Source: an uncultured Paracoccaceae bacterium
Lineage (GTDB): Bacteria > Pseudomonadota > Alphaproteobacteria > Rhodobacterales > Rhodobacteraceae
Direction of reading: 5' to 3'
Assembly (NCBI GenBank): GCA_934500835.1
Contig: CAKSTR010000006.1
Location: forward strand, 1-64,000
Length of the DNA: 64,000 nt
Shown: piece by piece, positions 10,000 through 27,224 of the stretch
Layout of the letters: each line of letters starts with the position of its first letter
Position numbering within the stretch: position 1 is the first letter of the stretch
Translations under genes and position numbers: made by a program
The notes under the pieces: model-generated
The model's input: only the letters and a program-made list of their open reading frames with translations
The model's database searches: none
Told to the model about the DNA's origin: nothing

Positions 10000-11067
10000 A
10001 TGCGCCTCCTTGCCCTGCCCGGCGACGGGATCGGACCGGAGATCACCGAGGCCACGCTGCGCGTGCTGGCGGCGGTCGATGCGACGATGGGCCTTGGACT
10101 TCAGATCGAAACGGCCGACATCGGGCTGAAGGCGCTGGCGGAACAGGGCAGCACCCTGCCCGAAGCGGTGATGCGGCAGGCCGTGGCGGCGGATGGGGTG
10201 ATCCTTGGTCCGGTCTCGCATCTGGATTACCCGTCGCGCGACAAGGGCGGCATCAACCCCTCGTCCGAACTGCGGGTGAAGCTGGACCTCTACGCCAATA
10301 TCCGCCCCAACCGCGCCCGCGCCGGCCTGTCGATCCTGCGCAAGCCGATGGATCTGATCATCGTGCGCGAGAACACCGAAGGCTTCTATTCCGACCGCAA
10401 CATGTTCGCCGGCTCGGGCGAGTTCATGCCGGATGAGGACATGGCCCTGTCCGTCCGCAAGGTCACGGCCAAGGCGTCGAACCGCATCGCGCGGGTTGCC
10501 TTTGATCTGGCGCGGGGACGGCGGCGCAGGGTGACGGCGGTGCACAAGGCCAATGTGCTGAAACTGTCGGACGGGCTGTTCCTGCGCGAGGTGCGGGCGG
10601 TCGCCGCCGACTTCCCCGACGTGCAGTTGGAAGAGCTGATCGTCGATGCCGCTGCGGCGCACCTGATCCGCCGGCCTGACAGTTTCGACGTTATCGTGAC
10701 CACCAACATGTTCGGCGACATCCTTTCGGACGAGGCGGCTGAACTGTCGGGCAGCCTGGGCCTTGGCGGGTCGGTCAACCGGGGCGACAATCTGTGCGTG
10801 GCGCAGGCGCAGCACGGGTCCGCCCCCGACATCGCCGGGCAGGACAGGGCCAACCCGACCTCGCTGATCCTGTCGGCGGCTATGCTGCTGGACTGGATGG
10901 CCGCGCGTCATGGCACGCCGGCCCTGGCCGCGGCGGGGCAGGCAATTTCCGCGGCGGTGGAACAGGTGCTGGCCGCGCCCGAAAGCCGCACCGGGGATCT
11001 GGGTGGACCGCTTGGCACCAGGGCTTTCACGGCCAGGGTGATCGAAGCCCTTGCAAAGGAGGGATGA
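10000..11067 (+). CDS. Isocitrate/isopropylmalate dehydrogenase-family protein
   Basis: The 355-residue product starts RLLALPGDGIGPEI, the family NAD-loop signature, and has the substrate loop IRPNRARAG, the IVRENTEGFYSDRN motif, the active-site Lys in VHKANVLK, and the metal-binding VTTNMFGDILSDEAAELSGSLG block. These enzymes oxidise and decarboxylate (2R,3S)-2-hydroxy-3-carboxy acids such as isopropylmalate, isocitrate, tartrate or homoisocitrate. The context (not leuCD but AtuA/DUF4387 and a tricarboxylate transporter) argues for a catabolic substrate. It is first in a tight operon: its stop is 1 bp before the next ATG. Confidence 0.85.
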   Translation: MRLLALPGDGIGPEITEATLRVLAAVDATMGLGLQIETADIGLKALAEQGSTLPEAVMRQAVAADGVILGPVSHLDYPSRDKGGINPSSELRVKLDLYANIRPNRARAGLSILRKPMDLIIVRENTEGFYSDRNMFAGSGEFMPDEDMALSVRKVTAKASNRIARVAFDLARGRRRRVTAVHKANVLKLSDGLFLREVRAVAADFPDVQLEELIVDAAAAHLIRRPDSFDVIVTTNMFGDILSDEAAELSGSLGLGGSVNRGDNLCVAQAQHGSAPDIAGQDRANPTSLILSAAMLLDWMAARHGTPALAAAGQAISAAVEQVLAAPESRTGDLGGPLGTRAFTARVIEALAKEG

Positions 11068-11068
11068 C

Positions 11069-12430
11069 ATGACGACGCGTGTTCTGGTGCCCACAGGGGC
11101 ACTTGGCCTTGGCTATGACCGTGCCGCGCTGGAGCGCGGCATCGCCAACAAGCCCGACATCATCGCGGTGGATGGCGGGTCGACCGACTCCGGCCCGTCC
11201 TACCTGGGGCGTGGCGTGTCGAAATACGCCCGCTCCTCGACCAAGACCGAATGGCGCGAGCTGATGCGGGCACGGGCGCAGGCCGGGGTGCCCCTGGTGA
11301 TCGGCACTGCCGGCACCTGCGGCGCCGACAGTGCGGTGGACTGGCTGTTCGACATCACCCGCGAGATTGCTGCCGAAGAGGGAATGACCCTGCGCGTTGC
11401 CACGCTGCGGTCGGGCCAGCAGGCCGGAACGGTAAAGGCAGCACTTGCTGCCGGCCGGGTCCGGCCGCTGGCTGCCGCGCCCGAAATCTCGGACGCGCTT
11501 CTGGACAGTTGCACCAACATCGTGGCGCTGGCGGGGGCCGAGCAGATCGCGGCGGCACTGGCGACCGGGGCCGATGTGGTTATCGCCGGGCGCACCACGG
11601 ATACCGCGATCATCGCGGCGCTGCCGATCACCCGGGGCGACAATGCCGGGGCGGCATGGCACGGCGCCAAGGTCGGCGAATGCGGGGCGCTGGCGACAAC
11701 GCAGCCGAACTCGGGCGTGATCCAGATCGACTTCGACGCCAAGGGCTTCACCATCGAACCCATGGCGCTGGCGGCAGCGGCGACGCCCTATACCGTCTCG
11801 GCCCATATGCTCTATGAGAATTCGGACCCCTATATCCTGTATGAACCGGGCGGGCATCTGGATGTGACTGCTTCGGACTATCAGGCGCTGGACGGCCGCC
11901 GGGTGCGGGTCGAGGGGTCGAAGTGGGTGCCCGGCCGCTATACGGTCAAGCTGGAAGGCGCGCGGGTGGTCGGCTATCAGTCCGTCGGTCTGGCCGTGAT
12001 CCGCGACCGGCACTATGTGCGCCACGCCAAGGCCTGGGCCGCCGATATCGAAACCCGGGTGCGCGAGAAGATTCAGGCGCGCATGGGCCTGGCCCCCGAC
12101 AGCTTTGCCGTGGAACTGCGGCTGATCGGGATGGACGCCACCCTTGGCGATCTTGAGAACCGCCACGACCTTCCGGTCGAGGTCGGCATCCTTGGCATCC
12201 TGACCTGCCCCACCCCCGAACAGGCGGCCGAGGCCGCAAAGATCCTGAACCCCTATCTTCTGCACCATCCCCTGACCGAGGACGAGCCGATGCCGACCTT
12301 CGCCTTCCCCTTTTCGCCTGCCGAAATGCAGCGGGGGGAGCTGTACGAGTTCTGCCTCAACCACATCATGGATCTGGACGACCCCATGGCCGCCTTCCGG
12401 CTGGACGTGCATGAGGTGGGCCATGACTGA
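11069..12430 (+). CDS. AtuA-like protein (DUF1446 domain)
   Basis: The 453-residue protein matches the acyclic-terpene-utilisation AtuA/DUF1446 family: TRVLVPTGALGLGYD, the DGGSTDSGPSYLG loop, GTAGTCGADSAVDW and the Gly-rich VVIAGRTTDTAI segment. The biochemical role of this family is not established. Association here with a decarboxylating dehydrogenase, DUF4387 and a tricarboxylate transporter suggests a lyase or isomerase acting on a hydroxy acid; that is inference. AAGGAGGG precedes the ATG at 11069. The last 8 bp overlap the DUF4387 gene. Confidence 0.8.
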   Translation: MTTRVLVPTGALGLGYDRAALERGIANKPDIIAVDGGSTDSGPSYLGRGVSKYARSSTKTEWRELMRARAQAGVPLVIGTAGTCGADSAVDWLFDITREIAAEEGMTLRVATLRSGQQAGTVKAALAAGRVRPLAAAPEISDALLDSCTNIVALAGAEQIAAALATGADVVIAGRTTDTAIIAALPITRGDNAGAAWHGAKVGECGALATTQPNSGVIQIDFDAKGFTIEPMALAAAATPYTVSAHMLYENSDPYILYEPGGHLDVTASDYQALDGRRVRVEGSKWVPGRYTVKLEGARVVGYQSVGLAVIRDRHYVRHAKAWAADIETRVREKIQARMGLAPDSFAVELRLIGMDATLGDLENRHDLPVEVGILGILTCPTPEQAAEAAKILNPYLLHHPLTEDEPMPTFAFPFSPAEMQRGELYEFCLNHIMDLDDPMAAFRLDVHEVGHD

Positions 12431-12725
12431 ACTGGGGCAGATCGCGCAGAAGGTCCGGTCCAAGAACGCCGGGCCGTTCTGGCTGACCATCGACATCTTC
12501 TGCGGCAGCGCCGAGGTGTTCAACAGGGTGAAGGCGGCCCTGAAGGACGAGGAGGTGGCCCGGCTTTACGGCGTGGACCGGCAGCTGATGAAGCGTTTCG
12601 ACATCGCCGACCTGAACGTGGTGAAGCTGTCCTTCCCCCGTCCGCAGGTGCAGGGCACCCGCACGGACCGCGACATGCACGGCGCCGGATGGGCCGCCTT
12701 GCTGGAGGAAATGCGGATCGACTGA
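12423..12725 (+). CDS. DUF4387-domain small protein
   Basis: A 100-residue protein with the DUF4387 pattern: AQKVRSKNAGPFWLTIDIFC at the N-terminus and VKLSFPRPQVQGTRTDRDMH-like C-terminal half. DUF4387 genes are habitually adjacent to, or fused with, DUF1446/AtuA genes, and the 8-bp overlap (ATGACTGA) here indicates a stoichiometric partner subunit. The start at 12423 is chosen for this coupling. No catalytic role is known. Confidence 0.8.
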   Translation: MTELGQIAQKVRSKNAGPFWLTIDIFCGSAEVFNRVKAALKDEEVARLYGVDRQLMKRFDIADLNVVKLSFPRPQVQGTRTDRDMHGAGWAALLEEMRID

Positions 12726-12796
12726 TTCGGAACCGCCGTCCCGCAACGGCCCGGCGGCAGGGCGGGACGGGCCCGGCTCCGCAAAGGGGCCGGGCT

Positions 12797-12806
12797 ATGT
12801 ATACAT
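12797..12806. promoter_or_regulatory. Candidate GntR operator (ATGTATACAT)
   Basis: This perfect 10-bp palindrome has the central GTATAC core recognised by many FCD-type GntR regulators. It lies 281 bp before tctC, in the island whose only regulator is a GntR protein. Assignment to that regulator is inference. Confidence 0.5.
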
Positions 12807-12882
12807 TGGTATTCCGTCGGACAAGATGCCGCCGGAAAAGAGTTTTGCCTTTCCGGGCACGCCGGCCGCTACTCATGGCAAC

Positions 12883-12903
12883 ATATTGTTTTCATGACAA
12901 TAT
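12883..12903. promoter_or_regulatory. A+T-rich inverted repeat upstream of tctC
   Basis: ATATTGT and ACAATAT flank a 7-bp spacer (TTTCATG). The A+T-rich block around 12879-12915 is the likeliest place for a promoter or operator in this gap. No regulator can be named. Confidence 0.45.
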
Positions 12904-13086
12904 ATTTGACCTCAAAATCTTCCCCGGCCCCTTCCTCCTGCGCGGATCAAAGGTTGCCAGATGGTCAGGATGCGCTATGACTCTCATACGACTGTCGCAG
13001 GGAAGCGGCGCGTGCCCGGTACTTCAGGCCCCTCAGGGCGCGATCCGGGTCAGGCGGGCATAGTCCCGCACCAAAGGGAGGAAGAC

Positions 13087-14037
13087 ATGATCAGAACGAT
13101 TTTCGCGGCGGCTGCCGCCGTTTCGCTTTCCGGCTTCGCGGCCTTGGCCGAACCTGCCGTCGTGATGGCCCCCGGCGGTGCCGGCGGCGGTTATGACGCC
13201 ATGGCCCGCCTGCCGTTCGACGCCATGCAGAAGGAAGGCATCTTCACCGACGGGGCCACCTTCACCAACAAGGGCGGCGCCGGCGGCACCATCGGCCTGA
13301 CCGAATTCGTGGGCGCCAACCGCGGCAACGACAATGCCCTGATGTCGATGGGCGTCATCATGGTGGGCGGCATCCTTCTGAACAACTCGGCCGTGACGCT
13401 GGACGACGTGACGCCGCTGGTCCGCCTGACCAACGACACCGGCGTCATCGCCGTGGCCCCCGACAGCCCGATCCAGTCGGTTGACGACCTGGTCGCCGCG
13501 ATGAAGGCCGACGTCGGCGCGGTCTCGATCTCGGGCGGCTCGGCCGGGGGCGTGGACCATATCGTCATGGCGCTGATCGCCAAGGAAATCGGGCTGGACC
13601 CCTCGACCATCAACTACATCCCCTATGACTCGGGCGCCGAAAGCGTCACGGCCGTCGGCGGCGGTGCGGTGATGCTGGCCGTCTCGGGCGTCAGCGAGTT
13701 CAAGTCGATGGCCGAAGCCGGCCGGATCAAGATCATCGCTGTCACCTCGGAAGGCCGCGTTGACGGGATCGACGCGCCCAGCCTGACCGAAGCCGGCATT
13801 CCGGTCGTGGTCGGCAACTGGCGCGGCATCGTCGGCGCCCCGGACATGAGCGCCGAAGGCAAGGCGATGTGGCTGGACCGTTTCGCCAAGATGCATGACA
13901 GCCAGGCCTGGAAGGACATCCTTGCGACCCAAGGGTGGGAAGACGCCTATCTGGCCGGTGATGAGTTCGTGGCCTTCCTTGGCACCGAGAAAGAGCGCAC
14001 CGCCGCCGTCCTCAAGGAAGTCGGGCTGATCAAGTAA
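13087..14037 (+). CDS. TctC/Bug-family periplasmic tricarboxylate-binding protein
   Basis: The 316-residue protein begins with a Sec signal peptide (MIRTIFAAAAAVSLSGFAALA, cut before E-P-A) and continues with the family motif VVMAPGGAGGGYDAMAR that binds the carboxylate ligand. Bug proteins capture di- or tricarboxylates, or other small acids, for the TctAB membrane pair. The ATG at 13087 is chosen because it starts the signal peptide and follows GGGAGGAAG. tctB and tctA follow at 31 and 2 bp. Ligand is unknown. Confidence 0.9.
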   Translation: MIRTIFAAAAAVSLSGFAALAEPAVVMAPGGAGGGYDAMARLPFDAMQKEGIFTDGATFTNKGGAGGTIGLTEFVGANRGNDNALMSMGVIMVGGILLNNSAVTLDDVTPLVRLTNDTGVIAVAPDSPIQSVDDLVAAMKADVGAVSISGGSAGGVDHIVMALIAKEIGLDPSTINYIPYDSGAESVTAVGGGAVMLAVSGVSEFKSMAEAGRIKIIAVTSEGRVDGIDAPSLTEAGIPVVVGNWRGIVGAPDMSAEGKAMWLDRFAKMHDSQAWKDILATQGWEDAYLAGDEFVAFLGTEKERTAAVLKEVGLIK

Positions 14038-14068
14038 GTCAGCCCCTCAGTCCTGAAAGGACATGACA

Positions 14069-14542
14069 ATGACCGAACGCCCCTGGTGGATTGCGGCGGG
14101 CATAGCGGGATGGGGTGCCATCGTGCTGTGGAAAGCCGCCGAGTTGCCCCAGTTTGACCAATATGCCGGCATGGGGCCGGGGATGGTTCCGACCATCGTC
14201 GGCGCCATGCTGATCCTGCTGGGACTGATGCTGGCCTGGCAGATCCACCGGGGCGTGAAGTTCGAGGAACAGGAAGCCGAGGATGTGGCCGAAGGCCACG
14301 CCGTCAGCTACCGCGCGCTGGCGCTGGCCGCAGCCGCCTGCGCGGTTCCGCTGGTGACGATGAAGCCCTTCGGCTTTGTCGTTACCTGCACGATCTGTTT
14401 CGTGCTGGTCGCGGCCGCCTTCAAATCGCACAAATACGTGCTGAACACCCTGATCGGCCTGGTCTTCTCGCTGGTCTGCTGGTGGCTTTTCCGCAAGCTG
14501 GGTGTCCAACTGGGCGGCCTTCTTCCCATCGCGGGGGTGTGA
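14069..14542 (+). CDS. TctB-family small membrane subunit of tripartite tricarboxylate transporter
   Basis: The 157-residue protein has four predicted membrane segments (about residues 8-25, 40-60, 85-120 and 125-150) and the conserved N-terminal [17 protein letters not shown] motif of TctB (DUF1468). It is the small integral subunit that associates with TctA. Of two close ATGs (14063 and 14069) the second has the better spacing from AAAGG. It ends 2 bp before tctA. Confidence 0.85.
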   Translation: MTERPWWIAAGIAGWGAIVLWKAAELPQFDQYAGMGPGMVPTIVGAMLILLGLMLAWQIHRGVKFEEQEAEDVAEGHAVSYRALALAAAACAVPLVTMKPFGFVVTCTICFVLVAAAFKSHKYVLNTLIGLVFSLVCWWLFRKLGVQLGGLLPIAGV

Positions 14543-14544
14543 CG

Positions 14545-16056
14545 ATGGATGCTGTCTCCGGCCTGATGCACGGCTTTTCCGTAGCACTCCAACCGCAGAA
14601 CCTGCTTTGGGCGCTGCTTGGCACCTTCATGGGCACCGCCATCGGCGTGCTGCCCGGGATCGGGCCCGCGCTGACCATCGCGCTTTTGCTGCCCGTAACG
14701 GTCTATATCGAACCGACCGCCGCCTTCATCATGTTCGCCGGCATCTTCTACGGCGCGATGTATGGCGGGTCGACCACCTCGATCCTGCTGAACACCCCCG
14801 GCGAGAGCGGCTCGATGATGACCGCGCTTGAAGGCAACAAGATGGCCCGCAAGGGCCGGGGCGCCGCCGCCCTGTGCACCGCCGCGATCGGGTCCTTCGT
14901 GGCCGGCACCATCGGCACCGTGCTGCTGACCTTCCTTGCGCCGCCGATTGCCGAACTGGCCTTCTACTTCAAGCCGCCGGATTACTTTGCGCTGATGCTT
15001 CTGGCCTTCCTGTCGGTCTCGGTCGTCATGGGCACATCGAAAGTGCGCGGCTTCATCTCGCTTTTCATCGGTCTGTCGCTGGGGATCATCGGCATCGACA
15101 AGGCGGGAGGGATGCAAAGGGTGACCTTCGGCGTGCCCGACCTGATGGACGGGGTCGAGATGACCGTGGTCCTCGTCTCGCTGTTTGCCATTGGCGAGCT
15201 TTTGTATGTCGCCAGTCGCTACGGCTTCCAGAAGCCGAACCTGAACCCGCTCGCGGGCGGCATCTGGATGACCAGGGAAGACTGGAAGCGGTCGTGGAAG
15301 CCCTGGCTGCGCGGGGCGGGCTTTGGCTTTCCCATCGGCGCACTGCCGGCCGGCGGGGCCGAGATCCCCACTTTCCTGAGCTATACGGTCGAGCGCAAGC
15401 TGACCAAGCACCCCGAGGAATTCGGCCATGGCGCCATCGAAGGCGTCGCCGGGCCGGAGGCAGCGAACAACGCCGCCGCCGCCGGTGTGCTGGTGCCGCT
15501 GCTGACGCTGGGCCTGCCGACGTCGGCCACCGCGGCAATCCTGCTGACCGCCTTCCAGAACTACGGGCTGCAGCCCGGTCCGCAGCTTTTCGTCACCAAG
15601 CCTGATCTGGTCTGGGGCCTGATCGCCTCGCTTTATGTCGGCAACCTGATGCTGCTGGTGCTGAACCTGCCACTGGCCAGCCTTTGGGTGCGGCTTCTCT
15701 TCATCCCGCGGCCCTATCTTTACGCCGGCATCCTGATCTTCTCGCTGGTGGGGATCTGGGGGGTGTCGAACTCATGGGTGGATCTGGCGATGATGTTCGG
15801 GGTCGGCATCCTTGGCTATGTGATGCGGGTCTATGACTTCCCCATCGCGCCGGTGCTGATTGGCCTGATCCTTGGCCCGATGGCCGAGGTGCAGCTGCGC
15901 CGCGCCCTTCAGGCCAAGCAGGGCGACATTCTGGCCCTTGTCGGCACGCCGATGTCCGCCACGCTGATGGTGATCGCGGCGCTGATCGTGATCGTGCCGG
16001 CGGCGCTGCACTGGCGGCGCACCCGCAAGATCGTCCAGCCGGCGGATGCGGAGTAG
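14545..16056 (+). CDS. TctA-family large membrane subunit of tripartite tricarboxylate transporter
   Basis: The 503-residue protein has about 12 hydrophobic segments and the TctA motifs [36 protein letters not shown] and the second-half [28 protein letters not shown] repeat (near residues 315-340). It forms the translocation pathway driven by ion gradients. Start chosen 2 bp after tctB's stop with GGGGGTGTGA upstream. The genes around it define a full three-component system. Confidence 0.9.
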   Translation: MDAVSGLMHGFSVALQPQNLLWALLGTFMGTAIGVLPGIGPALTIALLLPVTVYIEPTAAFIMFAGIFYGAMYGGSTTSILLNTPGESGSMMTALEGNKMARKGRGAAALCTAAIGSFVAGTIGTVLLTFLAPPIAELAFYFKPPDYFALMLLAFLSVSVVMGTSKVRGFISLFIGLSLGIIGIDKAGGMQRVTFGVPDLMDGVEMTVVLVSLFAIGELLYVASRYGFQKPNLNPLAGGIWMTREDWKRSWKPWLRGAGFGFPIGALPAGGAEIPTFLSYTVERKLTKHPEEFGHGAIEGVAGPEAANNAAAAGVLVPLLTLGLPTSATAAILLTAFQNYGLQPGPQLFVTKPDLVWGLIASLYVGNLMLLVLNLPLASLWVRLLFIPRPYLYAGILIFSLVGIWGVSNSWVDLAMMFGVGILGYVMRVYDFPIAPVLIGLILGPMAEVQLRRALQAKQGDILALVGTPMSATLMVIAALIVIVPAALHWRRTRKIVQPADAE

Positions 16057-16109
16057 GGCCTGTGCGCAATGATCCGCCCTCCCGTGCCTGACAGACCGAG
16101 CCGCCTGCC

Positions 16110-17144
16110 ATGATGGCGACCCTTCCCCGTCAGGCGATGACGGTCGCCATCGGGGCAGCCGGGGTGGCCATCTTTCATGTCCTGTCGTTGCCGCTGCCCT
16201 TCCTGTTCGGGCCGATGGCGGCCTCGTTGGTGGCCGCACTTCTGGGTGCAAGGCTGGCGGGTCTTGGCCAGGTCTCGGTCGGCGCACGGGCGGTGCTGGG
16301 GGTTGCCATCGGCGCCTCGGTCACGCCGGCACTGGTGGCCAAGGTGCCGACCATGCTGGCCTCGGTCGCGCTGGTGCCGGTCTATATCGCGCTGATCGCC
16401 GCGGTGGGCATCCCCTTCTTCCGCAAGGTCTGCCGCTTTGATCCGGTCACCTCCTTCTATGCCGCCATGCCCGGGGGCGCGGCAGACATGACCATCTTCG
16501 GCCAGGAGGCCGGGGCCAATGTGCGCCAGCTGTCGCTGGTGCACGCGACACGGCTTCTGGTGATCATGATCGTGGCCCCCATCGTTCTGGTGCATGTCTA
16601 TGGCGTCTCGCTGAACCATCCCGTCGGCCAGCCTGCCAGCGACATCCCCCTGACCGAGATCGGCCTCATGATCGCCGCCGGTCTGATCGGCTGGAAAGGC
16701 GGCGAAAGGATCGGGCTTTTCGGCGCTGCCATCCTTGGTCCGATGATCGTGGCGATGATCCTGTCCCTGACCGGCATCCTGCACCTGCGCCCCCCGCGTG
16801 AGGCCCTTCTGGCCGCGCAGTTCCTGATCGGCATGGCGATCGGGGTCAGCTATGTCGGCGTCACCCTGCGCGAGTTGCGCGATACCGTGGCCGGCGGGGC
16901 CGCCTTCGTGCTGATCCTTGCAGTGATCGCCGCCGCGATGACCGAGATCGTCTATCTTGCCGGCCTCGGGCCGCCGGTCGAAGGCTTCCTTGCCTTCACC
17001 CCCGGAGGCCAGGCCGAGATGTCGATGCTGGCAATCATCACCGGAGCGGACCTTGGCTTTGTCATCGTCCACCACCTGACCCGGATCCTGCTGGTGATCA
17101 TGGGGGCGCCGGTGCTGTTCCGGCTGATGAAGCGGTACTCCTAG
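16110..17144 (+). CDS. AbrB-family integral membrane protein
   Basis: The 344-residue protein has about ten membrane helices arranged as two repeats, each carrying a PGG loop (FYAAMPGGAADMTIFGQEAGA near residue 125, AFTPGGQAEMSMLAIITGAD near residue 300), the pattern of the AbrB duplication family (named for an ammonia-monooxygenase regulator but really membrane proteins). Function is unknown. It follows tctA by 53 bp in the same direction, and such genes are often found beside TTT transporters, so it may assist uptake or efflux of the same substrate. Confidence 0.75.
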   Translation: MMATLPRQAMTVAIGAAGVAIFHVLSLPLPFLFGPMAASLVAALLGARLAGLGQVSVGARAVLGVAIGASVTPALVAKVPTMLASVALVPVYIALIAAVGIPFFRKVCRFDPVTSFYAAMPGGAADMTIFGQEAGANVRQLSLVHATRLLVIMIVAPIVLVHVYGVSLNHPVGQPASDIPLTEIGLMIAAGLIGWKGGERIGLFGAAILGPMIVAMILSLTGILHLRPPREALLAAQFLIGMAIGVSYVGVTLRELRDTVAGGAAFVLILAVIAAAMTEIVYLAGLGPPVEGFLAFTPGGQAEMSMLAIITGADLGFVIVHHLTRILLVIMGAPVLFRLMKRYS

Positions 17145-17203
17145 GGCTGCCCTGCGGCAATTGCCGCCTACAGCGACAGAATTCGCGATCTGGCAAAGAA
17201 AAA

Positions 17204-17231
17204 CCCCCGCCGGCCTTTCGGTCGGCGGGGG
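17204..17231. terminator. Bidirectional terminator between the abrB-like gene and rpoC
   Basis: CCCCCGCCG (17204-17212) pairs with CGGCGGGGG (17223-17231), with further inner pairs around a TTTC loop. T-rich tracts flank both exits: TCTTGTTT on the plus strand and TTTTTCTTT on the minus strand. It serves convergent genes. Confidence 0.85.
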
Positions 17232-17266
17232 GTCTTGTTTCAGCCCTTGGCCCGAAGGCCGCCGGA

Positions 17267-21517
<4,251 letters not shown>

Positions 21518-21556
21518 TCTACATTCCCAATCAGAGGGCTGCGGTCAGAGGGGGGA

Positions 21557-21609
21557 GACTCCTGATTTTCGTCGAAAATCAGGAGTCCCGGGTTTTCGTC
21601 GAAAACCCG
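21557..21609. repeat. Twin palindromes in the rpoB-rpoC gap
   Basis: Two adjacent hairpins share the core TTTTCGTCGAAAA. The first has 13-bp arms (GACTCCTGATTTT, 21557-21569/21575-21587), the second 8-bp arms (CGGGTTTT, 21589-21596/21602-21609), both with loop CGTCG. There is no T-run, so a processing or mRNA-stability element or a repetitive palindrome is more likely than a terminator. Confidence 0.8.
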
Positions 21610-21612
21610 TTC

Positions 21613-25746
<4,134 letters not shown>

Positions 25747-25926
25747 GTTGTTCGTAACCTTTCATTTTCCCGCGGCGGGCTTCCGTCGGGCCACGGAAGC
25801 GCGCCGCCTGGGCGGAGAGGGGAAACCGGTTCCATACCTGCCACCTGTCCCGTCAGGCGGCTCCCGAACCTGTCATCGCACCTGGAAAGTCGCTTTGCCC
25901 GCAAAGCCCCTTTCAAGACGCGATTT

Positions 25927-25956
25927 GGCTGGAGAGGGATTGCTCCCTCTCCAGCC
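25927..25956 (-). terminator. Strong hairpin in the rplL-rpoB gap (attenuator candidate)
   Basis: A perfect 13-bp stem (GGCTGGAGAGGGA/TCCCTCTCCAGCC) with a TTGC loop lies 35 bp after the rplL stop. No T-run follows on the minus strand, so it could be an attenuator, an RNase III-type processing site or a 3'-end stabiliser. In E. coli the same gap holds an attenuator and a processing site. Confidence 0.5.
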
Positions 25957-25991
25957 TGAAATCAGCGCTGCGGGTTGCCCCGCACCGGCGA

Positions 25992-26369
25992 TTACTTCAG
26001 CTCGACCTTGGCGCCAGCCTCTTCGAGCTTCTTCTTGAAGCCTTCGGCGTCGGCTTTCGAGACGCCTTCCTTCACCTTGCCGCCAGCTTCGACCAGGTTC
26101 TTGGCTTCCACCAGGCCCAGACCGGTGATCGCGCGCACTTCCTTGATCACGTTGATCTTGTTGGCGCCGGCGTCGGTCAGGACGACGTCGAATTCGGTCT
26201 TTTCTTCAGCGGCTTCGGCAGCAGCACCAGCAGCCGGACCAGCAACCATCACAGCGCCGCCAGCGGCGGGCTCGATGCCATACTTGTCCTTCAGGATGGT
26301 TTTCAGTTCCTGCGCTTGCAGCAGGGTCAGACCGACGATGTCTTCGGCGAGTTTGTTCAGATCAGCCAT
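25992..26369 (-). CDS. rplL: 50S ribosomal protein L7/L12
   Basis: The 125-residue acidic protein has the N-terminal dimerisation helix pair ([20 protein letters not shown]), an Ala-rich hinge (about residues 38-55) and the C-terminal factor-binding domain with [32 protein letters not shown] and the KKKLEEAGA end. It forms the multimeric stalk that recruits EF-Tu and EF-G. It follows rplJ by 66 bp. Confidence 0.97.
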   Translation of the reverse strand: MADLNKLAEDIVGLTLLQAQELKTILKDKYGIEPAAGGAVMVAGPAAGAAAEAAEEKTEFDVVLTDAGANKINVIKEVRAITGLGLVEAKNLVEAGGKVKEGVSKADAEGFKKKLEEAGAKVELK

Positions 26370-26435
26370 TTGCTCATTCCGTAAGTTAAGATGGGTTCCA
26401 ACGACGCGGGTTCAACCCCACGCGAGACGCGAAGA

Positions 26436-26951
26436 TCAGGCCGCAGCCTTCTCCTCGATGGTCGACAGGATGCTTGCGATGTTCGAAGCAGGCGCGCCAA
26501 TGGCACCGGCGATGTTCGAGGCGGGCGCACCGATGCAGGACACGATCTGAGCGATAAGCTCTTCACGCGACGGCATGGAGGCCACGGCTTTCACACCGGC
26601 CTTGTCCAGAACCGTGTCGCCCATTGCCCCGCCGAGGATGACGAAGTTGTCGTTCCCCTTGGCATAGGCGTCGCAGACCTTGGCCGCAGCCACGGGGTCT
26701 TCGGTATAGGACATCACGGTCATGCCCGTCAGCAGGTCGGCCATCTTTGCGGCCGGCTTGCCTTCCAGGGCGATCTTGGCGAGCGTGTTCTTGGCAACGC
26801 GCACGGACCCGCCTACTTCACGCATTTTCGCGCGCAGGTCCTGCATCTGTTTGACTGTCATTCCCGCGTAGTGGGCAACCACTACGACGCCAGAGCTTTC
26901 GAAGATCTGGCCGAGTTCGTCGACCAGCTTTTCTTTTGCGGCTCTATCCAC
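26436..26951 (-). CDS. rplJ: 50S ribosomal protein L10
   Basis: L10 anchors L7/L12 dimers to the ribosome. The product reads (M)[20 protein letters not shown] from a GTG at 26951, which has GGAG 7 bp upstream and matches where alphaproteobacterial L10 proteins usually begin; a longer GTG frame from 26987 lacks this support. The resulting 171 residues are normal length. The C-terminal helix contains the repeat [18 protein letters not shown] that binds L12. The 273-bp gap to rplA is where an L10 autoregulatory leader would be expected, but I cannot fold it reliably. Confidence 0.93.
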   Translation of the reverse strand: MDRAAKEKLVDELGQIFESSGVVVVAHYAGMTVKQMQDLRAKMREVGGSVRVAKNTLAKIALEGKPAAKMADLLTGMTVMSYTEDPVAAAKVCDAYAKGNDNFVILGGAMGDTVLDKAGVKAVASMPSREELIAQIVSCIGAPASNIAGAIGAPASNIASILSTIEEKAAA

Positions 26952-27224
26952 AGTTTCACTCCAAGTTTGGGGTTTCCCCCGGCTCACTTCTGCCCCCTCT
27001 TGCGAAAGGGCGTTTCGGTCCGTTCAGGGTCCGAAGGCAAGACCACCCGAAGGCAGATCGTCTCGTTCCCCATCTCGGGCAGGAGATTAAGGCGTTTGCG
27101 CGCCACCCACCGTCTCGGACAGGACGGGCCTCGGGGGTTTCCCCCTCCGCCCCGCCATCCCTTCCCCAAAGGGTCGGGAATTCATTGCAGGACGGGCGCC
27201 AGGGCCCGTCCCAAACCGGCCGGA

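Larger units (their letters stand above)
12726..13086. other. 361-bp intergenic control region before the TctCBA genes
   Basis: No coding frame is supported. The first part holds GC-rich inverted repeats (GTCCCGC/GCGGGAC; CCCGGC/GCCGGG) that may end the DUF4387 transcript. Next come a perfect ATGTATACAT palindrome and, 77 bp on, an A+T-rich inverted repeat, out of character with the GC-rich surroundings. An AGGGAGGAAG ribosome-binding site for tctC closes the region. Confidence 0.6.
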
